A stretch of 64,000 nt of DNA from Atriophallophorus winterbourni (Eukaryota; Platyhelminthes; Trematoda; Plagiorchiida; Microphallidae). The position numbers and the translations under genes are program-made. Each line of letters opens with the position of its first letter. The first letter of the stretch is position 1. The DNA is taken from contig JACCGJ010001458.1 in NCBI GenBank assembly GCA_013407085.1, forward strand, positions 1 through 64,000, in the 5' to 3' direction. Shown here one piece after another: positions 12,370 through 26,100 of this stretch. The notes below the pieces were generated by a model. It was given only the letters and a program-made list of their open reading frames with translations, searched no databases and was not told the origin of the DNA.

Positions 12370-14125
12370 TTACCTGTAATATCGAGAGCTTTTCTTTATA
12401 CGCGTTCTGTCATTGGTGTCAAGGAGCTCGATATCAAGTTCTGCCGAATCTGGTGGGGTTTTTGTCTTTTGTGAGTCCGATTTTTCAGAAGATTTTTCAA
12501 ATTGTTTAGCGAATGTCTGAGTGGTAGCGTTTGGGAAATTAGTAGAAAAATATTCTTTGAACATGGTCGAACTGGGCGTATTCTGAATTTCATTACTTTG
12601 CACATTCGGTTCTTTGTTGCCTTCTTTGGTAAAACTAAAATTAGATTCAATGAGAAAATTTTCTTTCGTGGGGCATTTCATGGTGGGGATGCCATGAGGC
12701 CAATATGATGCATAGTTTTTAGTTGTTGGCATCGCCCCCGCATCTATGAAAGAGGCAAACTGTGACCCAATATGTTGATCAGTATCAAGTGATGTGGACG
12801 CCGAATCTGCTGGATTCTCGGAACTCAAAGGATGGATGTCACAATTGGATTGATCAATATTAGACGGATGCAAACTTGGATTATCGGGATACCATTTAAA
12901 GTCAGAACACAATTTGCTGGTCTCACCATTATCGACCGAAAATCCCCCAAGCCGGAGCGAATCCGTAAATTCAGCATGTATTCTATCGGATGAATTAGAC
13001 TTTCCTAATGCTACAGAATTCGAGCAAAATTCGTAACTTTTCTCATTTTCTTCCATGTGTTTGTTGTACTCAAAATTACTGAAAGTGAAATTGTGTTGAT
13101 TTCCGATCTGTTCGAAAACATTAAATTGATTTTGGCTCGTTGAGCCGGTGTGTTGCATTTGCGTTAGTCGGCAATATCTTTGCAGAAGGCTGTCCTCTGA
13201 TTCCTGTAGACTCGTCTCTGTGTTTCGCGTTTGTTGTGGCTGACATCCACTAGCGGCGGCTACCATCGCCGCTGCTGCAATGGCGTATGCATCATAGGTC
13301 AAAGGGTAGGCAGAACCATTCTGCCATCCAGTGTAATCTGTGAGTTCGGAATTTTTAAAGAAATTCCCTAGAATCGGTTCGGTGGATTGTGGTACTTGTA
13401 AGCGAGAAAATGCATTGTGTGGTTGCCAGTGAACTTCGTTTTCTGCACTATTGAGATTCAATGGATGGGTTACATATCTTCGATCGATACCTGCATTTAA
13501 ATATCGATCAGGTTTCGACCAAAAGTTGTTGTTGTTGATGGAAGCAGTCCATTCTTGTTGGCTTTGTAGATAGCTGATAGGTCCAGCTTTGGCATGACTA
13601 AGAATATTCACCGTGCCTTGATTTCTACCATGTTCGGTAAAGCCTGAGTCTTTAGGACACATCCGATTCTCTCCATGATGATATTTCTTCTTTCGTGTGG
13701 TTGTCATTCTGTTTGTTTGTTTCCCTTTGGTCTTGAGCGGACTTTGCATTTTAGTGTAATCAAATGAACAATTTCTAGCAATTATTCCTGGAAAGTTTCC
13801 ACCAGTCTCACTATCTGTAGCCGCTTTATTTCTCAATGAAGGCGAGAATTGGAGAAAGGAATAATTTTCTTCGTTTGAAAAAACAGGTTGTGTTGCACCG
13901 TTTCGAAATTGTCGATCTAAAACCGTGCTGTTAATGACACTTCCCAGGTAGCTGAATTCCGCCTCTTTTCTTGAATTACTCATCAGCCCGGAATTGTACA
14001 CCGGCGCGGGTTGATCTGCGGTAGTTGTACCATCTTCGTTGAGTAAAGTTTCTGGTTCGAGCAAAGGGAATGGGAGTTTATATTCATCCGTCCGACGGCT
14101 AAGCATGTCCATACCCTCCGCGTAT
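12370..14125 (-). CDS. AHR exon 10 (C-terminal region and stop)
   Basis: A single 1756-nt exon. It starts [19 protein letters not shown], like the human segment after PAS-B, and continues for 584 residues of Ser/Asn/Gln-rich sequence with an alanine patch ([12 protein letters not shown]). This is expected for a poorly conserved transactivation region. The stop is TAA in the context TACAG GTAAAC, so the stop codon overlaps a good splice donor. An isoform that splices there and continues is possible. Confidence 0.92.
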
Positions 14126-17100
14126 CTAAGTGCAATGAGAAGAAGGGATATAAGTCATGACGGTGTAAAACTGTGTGGCTGACATAATTTACAGACTGAA
14201 TATGTCAAACTCTCAGTGTCCTCGTACATATGAACTACATTCTCTAGGTACCGATAAAGCATGATATAGTTAATCTTTTGATGTCGATCTAAGTGGTTAA
14301 ACTGTCAGCCTATCGGATACATGAAAGTAATAAGTGTATTTACTATGAGCGCAGTGATGGGTTCATCTTGGAAATATTGTAATCCATTCAACCTGTCAAC
14401 AGATTCTACATTCTTTCCCACGAATGTGAATAGATCATGTGTCAACATAAGGTTAAAAGGAATGTGCTTTAAATCGATATTGAAGATGATTCTGAATAAA
14501 ACTAGGTGAATTTTTACTCCTTTCCGATGTTTAAATCATAAACTCGTTCAGAAACTTGTGTTGATATAATGATATTTGATGGTTGTTTGCCAAACGTCAA
14601 TCAATAGCAGAGAATTGTCCTAGTTGATAAAGTGTGTTAAAATATATCAATGTACTGAGCTTAGCCTGCTCCAGTAATTACACCCACACAACCGGTTTTA
14701 GGCTGTGGACCTCATCAAGAGGAGACAGCAAACTTGCATTCAGAAAGCCTTGAAATGGTGATTAGTTGGTCAAATGAGTTATGCTTTGAAGCCGTTAATA
14801 TGTATGACTCGTGCACCGAACCCCATTCTTCAGATACAGCGTAACATGCTCAAGTCTTCTTGAAGCGTAAAAATTAAAAAAGCATTGTGTTGTTCACCCG
14901 CTCGTAGATAAATACCACATTCGGTTTTAGGCTGTTTGCCGTTTCAGATGGATGCGGTATAATTGGTTTCAATTAACCTTGTGACATTGAAAAAGATTTT
15001 TAATCACTTTGTCAATGGTACAAGATTCCATGTGTGTTTATCGTATTTTCATTTCTAAGATGAACGCAAACAACCAAAAACCAGTAGTGTAGGGCGAAAG
15101 TGATGCAACAATTATGTTAATATAAACGTCTTCTGCGCCTAACCAGCAATCACTCTGTGATTCTCTATTTGAACACCGCGCCTCATTGAGCAAGCCCCGT
15201 GTAACGGTTGATTCAATATGATAATCATTTATTCGAGAAAAACACAAGAATGCAGAAACACTGTGATACACACGGTAACGTACGACAGTTTTCTGTGAAT
15301 CGCGATGATGTGGTCGTGCTTGCCATTTTTCAAGACCAGTTTGAGTCGCGATTGAAGCCATACCCATTCGCCGCTTTTATTCAACCAGCGATGAACCAGC
15401 AGTCCGATCGAACCTGCTTGAAAAACTAAAATAGGCGGCAAGGTCATTGAACACATCAGGTGGAGTGCAAACGTAGAATAGCTATCGACATAATCAGTTC
15501 AACACAAGGTTTTTCTGAATTGATGGTCTTCTTTAGATCTCCTAACGCTTCGACTGCAAGAACTAGGATATACGTGGTTTCATTCTTCATTCTCGTTGTT
15601 TCGAAGCTTTAATTGTAGTTGATTAGCTCCCATGCAACTGATTTAAATGGTCTTTTTGTCATGAACATTATTACAGACCCAATAATTAAAATTTTGCATT
15701 TAATTTAAAGTAGCATATTTTACATGCGTAGCATATTCGAGTAAATTGATGACTGATCAATATAACGCGATACTGAGTTGAACTTATTTTTTGCAGTATA
15801 GCCACGCTGGGTTCTGGTTATATAAAATCACTCAAGGATGTCTCAATGTGTTGTACTAGACGAATGTTTAGTTGATGAAATGTACATTTCACTAACCTTC
15901 GCGGTGTCCACGAGCAACGTAAGCTAGATCTTCTGGATGTAACAAATCATAGACTTTGAAACGCTGCAAATCGCTGTCCGCGTATTGAAGTAACGTCCGA
16001 GCGCTGTAATGCAGAATATGACGTACATAGCAATAACGATTCTTCAAGCACCTGATTATAATGTTTAAATTAGATCATTTAATTCCTTCTAAGTACGTGA
16101 GCATGTTTGACAGACATTTAAACAATCGCTTTTACTTTTGAAAGAACAATATGCGATTTAGCTTTGACTGCGCATAAACTGTAATTGGATTTAGCTTGAT
16201 TAAAAAGTCTTTTCCTTTTACGATGAGGACTGTTCACTAATGCGAGGCAATTATCCAGTGTTACTGGGCTCGAGCATTAACCGATAATCTTCAAACGGTC
16301 AGGTTTCCCAGAGACATCTACTCAACGAAGTAAAGTCGGAAACCGGATACCGAAACATATTTCGTGTGCGTGTAGTAGCATTGAATGGCAACTATTTGAG
16401 TCGGTTGAAAGTGGGTGGGTTAAAATTGTAATTAATGGACACATCAAATCAAAATATTTCAAAAAAGTAGATGATGATGTATGACCTTAAAATGTCATAT
16501 GCGTATTCCTTAAGTTTTAAAAACATTCCACAACTACTACTATTCCATTTGTGTATAAATTTGGTGCATGCATCATTTGATACAAGCGAGCTTTTCCGAT
16601 CCTCGCCTTGGTATAGACACAAAAATGAACTAATAAACAAACGGTTTTCCACAGAAATTGTGAGTCCTTACCGCGCATCGACAGACAAAACGGAGAGGTT
16701 CAGTTGATGTTTGGTTTTGAACGTCACGTCTCGTTGCGATCCGCTCAAACTCGGTACGGGACCCAGAGGACTGCAGATCACAAACATGCCAATTGCTGGT
16801 GGGGGCATCTGGAGCATGTTTGCTTGCTTGCACGAATATCCGGCATTTGTGGATGAACTGGTGGCCCCGACAATTGGTCGAAGCATGGAGGTGTTGGTAT
16901 GTGCTGGGTGTTTCGGTTTGCTTTGTCCATAAATGCATTGCAAGCGTCCATTGAGTTCCAGGGTCTAGTTATTGAAATCCGTATTAGGCGAATTAAAACA
17001 ATAATATCTTTATTAAATGTACAGGTTTCGCTTTAAGTCTAAACTTTACTGGATGGAGATTATAGAATCAATGGACTTTAAAAAAGGTTCATTCCAAAGC

Positions 17101-20100
17101 GCCTAATCACCCTCGGCAAACATTAAAATTGTCAGTCTTTTAAATACTAAAGTAATAAATTCTCGGCAAAAAATTAACTGGTACCAAATTTAATTTGGAG
17201 AATTTCGGGAATGCTTTATGCTCTGATATTGGTAAACAGCTAGTAACAATTCTTGAATTCACATTTCAGATATCCGTTTGGTACTGTTTTAAAATTCGTG
17301 AATGGTAAGCTCCAAATAGTTTACGGAATTACGCTTCGGTGGGGTTACCAGCGATATTTCTATTCTTATTATCTAGCAAATTTAAACAAAGAGTTGGTGT
17401 CCTATAGACTAACATTTCACTAATTCTCTGATTATTTACTATTACCTATCACACATCTGCATGCAATGTAGTACTGTGAAAACAAGCGTTTTCTGGATGT
17501 GCATCTGATGAATATAACGAGTTATCAGAAAATGCTATATTCATAAAAATATTGCGTCAGCTTAAGCACGCAAGCTTCGTGGGTGGTACGACATAAGCTT
17601 CGAATTTATCTTTAGACATTTATTCATTTCCATTTTCGTTACCTCGATTGTGTGAAGAAATATGAATCTCAAGATCAACATATTTATTCAGTTCTTTAAA
17701 AATGGCTGGCAAGATTACATGATCATTTACATTTCAATCAGTGGTTAAACAATTAACCTAAATGAAATTATTTTGATAATGGTTTGGATATTTTGTGGTT
17801 CATATCAAATATGATTAAACACTCTCATCGTGGTATTTCTATAGCTTAGATATGCTTTGGGGCTTCGGACACGCTTTGAGCACATGGTAGAGCAAAAGCG
17901 TACCTTTGTTTGGAGTCATTTAGGTCCAAAGTAAAAGCAGCGAAACTTACTATAAATCCGGAGGTATTGTCGAGAAGACATCGAAAGCGAACGGTGAAGC
18001 GACGTTTCAAATATTGCGCCAACTCGGCTAAAAAGTAAAAGTAAACCCGTGACACTTTAATGAGCTACACTTGAATACGTTTTTACTGTGATGAAGGACA
18101 AATTACAGTATATTCATTACGTTACGCATTTGATCAACTTGATGCTAGAGTTTTAAAAGATCATATTGTATAAGATGTTTCGCAACCTGCGCGTCGGCAT
18201 TGTGCCACGGTGTTTATCAATTCCCTAAGTCTCGAGCTGTAATCTCACATGATTAGATTTCTCTAAATCATTTTCTGACAACGAAATTGATATATAAAAT
18301 GTGAAAAAATCACTGTTGTAGCTAGGATAAACGAGCTTTTTTCGTTTAAACAGTTTTCTTTAAAGGAAGGACGATGTGAGTAAATACATTGGTTTTCATG
18401 AGTGTTTTTATGCTTGACCAGAAATAACTCTGTGACTCGATACTCCAGCATAGTTGTACGTTGTACGGACAGCGGTTTCGAAGTCAAATATTGATTACCA
18501 TGAACCCGATATTTTATGGCTTACTGGAAGTATTTTTCCCTCTTTGCTGAAGCAAAGTAAACAATTTAGGAGTGATAGTATAGTCGTCAATATGCTTTCT
18601 AGTATATTTCGGTTGTGGAAATCACGTTACTCATCTTCCAGTTTATACATCTGTCATCGTAGCTACGGCAAATTTTGAATGCGATAAAAGAATAAAGAAT
18701 TCGTTTGAAAAGTAACAGTTTGAGAGGACTCACGTCTACTTGTCAGATCGTTAACTGTACACGATTGAAGTTCTGGCGGAAGTTTGCTTCTCCAAGACAA
18801 TTGTCTACGGAATTCCTCACGATCCTCGGAATGAATAAGCTCCAAAATGCTTTGATGTAAAATATCCGCCTGCGAAAAGTAAGATTTCAACGAAGATGAG
18901 AGCGTTTGCATTTAGCGGGGGCGGTTTGGGTGAATGTAGTGAATGTTTTCAACATGACATTATGAGAGATGCGATCGTACGTAGGTGGTACGTCATCACC
19001 ACATACTACCATAATGTAAGCAATGCTTATGTCTACAACACCGTAAGTTCGCCAGCTACAATGAATTGTTATTTTTGGCAAAGTGAGACTTAATCAATCC
19101 AAATAGCTTCGTGTAAGCTCAAGCTCTCTATAGATTCTCTATTTTATCTATAAGACATAGAATATATACTCATCAGATTGGCAGCCTTTCGTTGTAGGTT
19201 GATTCGCGAATCTGGATACTGATCTATAATTTCTCGGTATATTCTGTCTTGATAATAGTGGGCAATCTATTATATACTCAATAAATAACCGTAGCTCAAA
19301 TGCCATCACACGTAAATTGTTGGCGCTAAAACTCTTTTATAATTTGGCGCCCGATTCGAAAGCATTAATCGCATTGCAGATTAAAGTAGTCGATTGATTC
19401 GCAGGGAACAAATGATTCAAATTTTATTCAACTTTTAAACCAAAATGCGGAGAAGCATTCACATTTATTATACCGCGCAGCTGGCCCGGTGTACGCGAAA
19501 GTTTATGTGGGCACTGCATTGTTCCAAAATGATTAGTCACCAATCCTGTGAATACTGCTCAATACGCTCGTGCGATCGATATGTGCTCGTTAACTGAAAC
19601 TTTCCTAGCTTCAGTGTTGTCAGCATGTTGTGATGTGTTCTGTTAATTTGCCGTTTGTAAACAGCAATTTTGGACTGGTGTACATTATCACTTACCTGGT
19701 GAAATCCCAGATAATTTTCCACTGTTTTCGAGACACAGAAAACTTCGCCATCGCATGACATGATAAAGATGAAGCCGTTGAAAGCCTGGAATGGTAATCT
19801 TGATTAAACACTGTATTTATACAAACGTTGTGTTTATCTTGAAGTTTTAGCAACTAATATTAAAATCAATGAATTTTGGTTCTCACATTACACGACGTTC
19901 CTGGCTGTTTCGCGTCAAAAGGGGAGACAGTAAAGTTTAGGTTCAGTTGGTGATAAAACAACGGGAAAGAGGAAAAATGTTATACTAGATATCTAATGTT
20001 AAATGTGATATTATATATTGACATAAATAATATTGTAATCACTCAAAAGACGCTGTTATATACGTTGCGTAGTAGTTTACTTGCAATCCTTCAAATAACT

Positions 20101-23100
20101 CAATAAATACTGTACGTGGGCAGAAATACTGTCAGGTTACCCAGGCTTAGACAGACAGGCGAATGAAATTAGAAAATGAAGTCAGGAAATTAACGAGGAG
20201 ATCTCAACAACGGTTATCTATTTGTCAGGCGCATCTTCAACTCTAAAACAGCCATCGATTGATTAGCCATGTATGGTGCAGGTAAGTAACAAAAGAGTTT
20301 CTGAATTTATTCGTTCTTAAATAGGGAATAAAATATTGCCTTCGGTGGATGAAAACGATTTGCAGGCAACAATGGACTTGTTCAGGGGATGTAAACTATC
20401 AAAAGAAACTTTTTTGATCAATCTGCTGCATTCACTAAGTAGCAATCGACAATAGTGTCTCAAATTAAATCCGAGGAAACAGCTTAATCTTACGATAATA
20501 CCTCATCTGATCGGCAGAAAATCCTTTTTAGGAGGTATGGAAAAATTATAAGGGATGCGTAGTGAAGGTATGAAACGATGCAAGAAAAAACAAAGAGAAG
20601 AAGAATGGATTGGAAAAACATGAAGTTCTATTGACTGTCATTAACAGCTAGTTAAGGCACGAAAGATTCGTTCAAGAAATTAATGTCGGAAATAGATGTA
20701 GATTTCACATTAGATTTTTTACAAATTTGCGTGAGCGCACCCCTTAAGTGACAACTGTCTATGGTGCCAAAAAATGTATTCTTGTACACCTTCTCGAGAC
20801 GACGAATTTAAAGCTCAATTGACTGGGAAATTTGGGCAACAGCATTCCGATCATGTTCTTGAACGCTTTCTATTTTAGTCTGCGTAGACGCTTTAGGTGA
20901 GCGAAGAAAATTAATGAGGACTAACAAAAATAGATTCGTTTGGACAACAAACGTGAAAACAAAAATTGAGATAGGATATTACAGCATCACATTCTTTTGA
21001 GACATCCTGTTCATGAAACATTTTGAAATCAGTGGTATGAAACATGTCTCTGGGTGCTTAAATATTGTCATGTTCACAAGATCTGCTATTCACCTTTATG
21101 ACATAGCTGAGGGTTAGGTATTTGTGCACAGTACCTTCATAAATTTTAGGGAGAGGTTTGATAACATAGTGGTCCGAATTACCAATGAGAGCAAACTTGC
21201 AAGCATGGAACATTTTGAGTGCATTGGGGAGAGCGAAATCCAGACAAGTTTCAAAACTTGTTAAGAAATGAGAGAGAGTGACAAGAGAGAAAACAGATAA
21301 ATTGGAATGATTTGGGTCATCAACAAGTAGAAGCAAATAATTTTCTAAAGTTGTAAGTTTTATGAGGAGCTCATCAATGAATGCCTTAAATGTGTCAGAT
21401 TGACAATTGGGGACAACATAAGTATTTATCAAAATAAGGGATTCAATTGGAACGATGACGAGGTTTGCACTCGACGGCTAGGTAAGACATATCAGGCTTA
21501 TCAAAAGTAAAAATATGTTTGCTATAAAAACACCAGTCCCTTCGAATATAAGTTATAACTTCGCCACCACGATTTGCCAAAGAATAAGTCCGGTCATTTA
21601 GAAAGCATCAGAAACCTTCAACAGAAAATAACTAATTGTCTATTGCAGCATTAAGCCAGGTTTCTTGGAACATATCGACGCCGGTATGCAGTGAACATTT
21701 CGAAGTGAGCATGTCAGCATACTTTGACCATAAAGAACGAATATTAGATGATAAAATACAAGGTGGGGACATTCTAGAAATAGCCTGACTTCGGCGAAGG
21801 GCGACTTGACAGTCTGCACGATGTTTCTTTATCTTTTTCAGTGATTGCTTCAATATATGATTGAGTTTTTGCAGAATGCCGTGGCCGAACTTTTTTATTT
21901 GAGAATTTTCGCTGTAAAACTCGGTATCTCGACATTGTTTCAAACTGTGCGCATCAAAAATTGTCATTTGTTGATAAGAAATCGTGATGAATTTAGAAAC
22001 AGATAGCGTCAGAATTTACTGGAAAATGACGACAATTTATGTGGAGAAATTTATGTTGTGCACATCCAATTTAAAGGCCCCGCTCAATATCGAAGTATGG
22101 TGTTTTGAAAAATAAAAACAAGTACAATAAGTTCACTAGTCATGATGGCTGAAGTGTTGTTTCTATGGGTCATTTTTTAACCAATCTCAATTTGCGAATT
22201 TGAGGGAAGTAAATAATCCCAGCACTGAGTGATAATCCTTCCATAATTGAATAACTTAAGCCACTAATAGTGAAATGGACGTAAACTGACATCAGTCCAA
22301 AATTGGCCCAACATCTCGTAGAACATATATTTATTGTGAGTGGAATCACTCACAAGCGTTGACCTTGAACGGGACATTGGAAGCAAGTGGTAAGTGATTG
22401 ATCCGGAAACACAAATTTTTATTCTCACATCAACATATTTATCAAACGTTGAGACTATTTATGATGTGCTTGCTTGTTCTAAAGGATGCAAGGAATACAG
22501 TGTGACTGAATGTGGTAAACATTTACCTGGAGACAAGCTTCGCCTTCGATTCTCGTCAAATCCAAATGGCAGGGATAAAGATGGGAAACCAGGCGGTTTT
22601 CGGTGAGCACTCTTTCGTGAGAGAAGGCTTGAAGGCAAGGTTGATAGAGGTTGTGAGGATATGAATTTTTCAATGACAATATGTGTAAAGGTACAAATTG
22701 TGGTACAGCCGGATTATCTCTGGTATAATGGATAATTAGCAATGAAAGCTTGGAGTAGCTGGGTTATCTCTCGATTACTTGAATTGTTTTTATCCGCTCG
22801 GTCATTCTTTAATACTCGTAAGTCTTACCGTTTCAATTTCTGAAGGACATCCAAATGTTAACTATAAAAAAGCAATTATTAGCATATATTAAATGATTAT
22901 TTAAAATTATACAACAATTTCGCAACTAAACACTGAGGGCGCTGTGAGAAATTTGCTCTTTATTTTACAGCTGTCATGCGGTTATTTCGTTATTTCACAA
23001 AATTTTGGTCGAATGAAGTATACGCATCAATTAGTTGAGTAAATAGTTGTTGTTCTTCGACGCTTAGTGAAAATTTCTGTGAAGGAATTAAAACATTCTC

Positions 23101-26100
23101 GTCTGTTAGTACTAACATCCAGGAAGCGTGTGGATTTCCCAGTTAATCCAATGCATTTACCAAATTAAGAACAATTTTAATCAGTCTTCCGTTATGGAGT
23201 AAAAATATTGTTTTTCTTTTTCCCACAATCGTCTTTTTTTGGAGGATCTTGGGTCAAATATTGAAAGGATACCGAAAAAGTGGAAATCTATATATGCCTA
23301 TGTTAATCGATATATTACGACTAAAATCTTTGTGATCTTAGCCTGTACGAACGATGTCTGGCGAACACACCATGGATATGACTATACAAACTTCACCTGA
23401 TAAACCGGCAACGACATCATATTTTAAATGGTCACATAAGAGAACAACAAACAAACACAATGATGTGACGAGCTTGTTTTTATCAGGTTTCATGTACTGC
23501 TTATGGTGGGCCTCCAGTATGTTTTGGAGTCTTATTAGTTGTGTTCATATAAAAAGGACGCTTTTAGCATGATCATAATCAAGCAACGAAAAGGAATGTA
23601 TAAAAGTGATAAACTGGATTGCGCGATCTGCTGCGCAAAGTAAAATTAGCATGTTTACCCAAAGTAGCACACGATATCCACTCCTATTCGTTTCAAGATT
23701 AATCGTACAAAAGCACTGTGTAGTTGAAGTTGACGTTAGATTGACTCTCAGGAAAGCCTAGCGCATGACCATCAAAATATCTCCTGAATGTTACCAATTG
23801 ATAGCTAGAGGAAAGCATAGATGTCTAAAAAACGATTCGTATAGAATTGTAGAGAGGATATAAAAAACATCGGTCTGGCTTAGAAGCAACTGGTGAGATT
23901 AGTTGAAAACTAAAATAAATCAAGCAATCTCCCTGATCGCCTATGTCCCATTGTGAGTTGAACGCTGAAGTTTTAAGTAATTATCCAGCGAGGATCAGCA
24001 GTTGGTTTTATGAAAATTAAGAACAACTTAGCTAGCAGATGGAAATTACACAGAACAGTCGTTTAAATTTTGATATTGTTTTAACTAGATAAGTGTTATG
24101 CAAAAGGTGAAATTGAAGAATATTGGCATGATGACCGATTCAAAAAATGGAATCCGAATTCAATGTTTGATAAACCTCGATGTTTCCTCCCATCTGCTGT
24201 CTCAACTTGCTTTTATTATGATTAAAATTTAGTGGGATCAGATTTTAAACGAAACAGAACACTAGAGCAAAGCCTAGATTAGGTTAGATTCAATCAACAA
24301 TCACAAAAATAGTTGTGTTAGATGACTTTGAAAGAGATGACCATGAGAAATCAATTCACTAAATTCCCGAAAACAAAACAGACAAACGTGTCGAAATTTA
24401 ATGAACACGACTGGCAACAAATATGATAAGTCTCGAAACGGTAGTAATTCGAAAGTTGTATCATGGTGGGGAGCCGCTGCTGGCGTTGTGGGAATGAATT
24501 CAACTATGACTCGTTAGAAATTGGTTTGCCATTTTACATGACTGGATGTCGTCGCATTTGGTGGATACATTCTGATAGTGTGGATAACGGTAGCACAAAA
24601 CATTTTATTCTAGTGAATTTCAGGCGTCATGTGAAACTTACGTTTCGACCTGTGAACTTGTGATACGAGATTGTGAAAAAAATTAATTTCCTTTACTGAA
24701 CTTCAGCGTAATCGGAACAAATTTCCCACGAACATCGCTGCTAGCTATAATATTTTTTTCAGTTTTTCGTAACATTACTTGTGTCACATTTTAAAACTCA
24801 TAATAATTTGAATACAAGCCATTCTGTGAATAGAAACAACCACAGCTCACAGATGACAGAATGCTTTCGTTTAATGGTAAACAATCCATTATGCAGCCAT
24901 TGTTTCTCGTGGGTTAAGCCCATGTGCGCGCTACGATTGTTCTTCGGATGAAAATTTCCCATGGAAACCAGGAAACATGCTTAATCAGAGCCGAGATTGA
25001 TAGGTAACCGCGCTACCATTTAAAACCTTGCATTAGTCTATTAAGCATAACGAATGTTATATATTCCGTTCTCATAGACCAACTCAACGAGAGGTTGCTG
25101 TGTAGGCACGTAGAATGGCAGCTATAATTCACTAAGTGTAGTTAATTGAAAAGATGTTGCTAAATAAATTAAGCAATATATCACATTAGTGGTTTCTAAA
25201 GTTTCAATTAGTGTACACATGGAAGGAAAATGAAACAGTTTAAATATGGTTTTGCCTCTTGTATGGAGGTTACGTTATATCAAAGTTCTTTCTCACAGCG
25301 GCGTTTAACATCACTAATGCGCTTTTGGAACGCATGCATGCGGAAGCGGTTAGAGTGTTTAGGTGTATATTGGGAAAATCGAAACTCCATGGTGTTCGGC
25401 AATGCTTCTGGCGAACTGTAATCAATATTGATGTGTTGCTCACATCCCCCGAAATTACACTCTACTACCGGTTTCTGGCTGTTTGCCGTCATCAGGGGGA
25501 GACAGTAAGATTAGGTTCAATGAGCCTTGAATATTATTATTAGTAGTAATGGTAGTAGTAGTAGTAGTAATAGTAGTAGTAGTAGTAATAGTAGTAGTAG
25601 TATAGTAGTAGTAGTATTATAGTAGTAGTAGTATAGTAGTGATATTATATTAGTAGTAGTATAGTAGTGGTAGTATTATACTAGTAGTATTATAGTAGTA
25701 GTAGTATTATAGTAGTAGTATTATAGTAGTAGTAGTATTTCTACTTGTGTGGACATATTGGTCAAGAAGCGTTCAATTTGTTTGGTAATCAATGTATTGT
25801 AAACATTTTTAGACACCATATCTTATTCGTGTAACCAGAAGATTACTATGAACAGCTTGATGACAAGATCAACAGAGATTGTTGAATAGGATGATACTTG
25901 TTGTTGATCGGTTATTTCTCATTGCCTCTGATCTGCAAAATCTCTCATCACAAAGTCAAAAATTTACCTAAAATTGTTATAAATGTAGATTAGCCCATTT
26001 TTATTCATGACTTTGAATTTTTAATCGGTTTATAACATGTATTTTGTTGAGATGCCTTTTCTGAGAATTCCTGTACACGAATAAATTCACCTTTCCTCTT

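Noticed and set aside
12396..12650. 84-codon frame overlapping AHR exon 10
   Set aside because: A shadow in another frame of the receptor's C-terminal exon, which continues the AHR phase.
22330..22356. Inverted repeat GTGAGTGGAATCACTCAC as a regulatory element
   Set aside because: A short palindrome in an intron, with no second copy or context. Consistent with chance.
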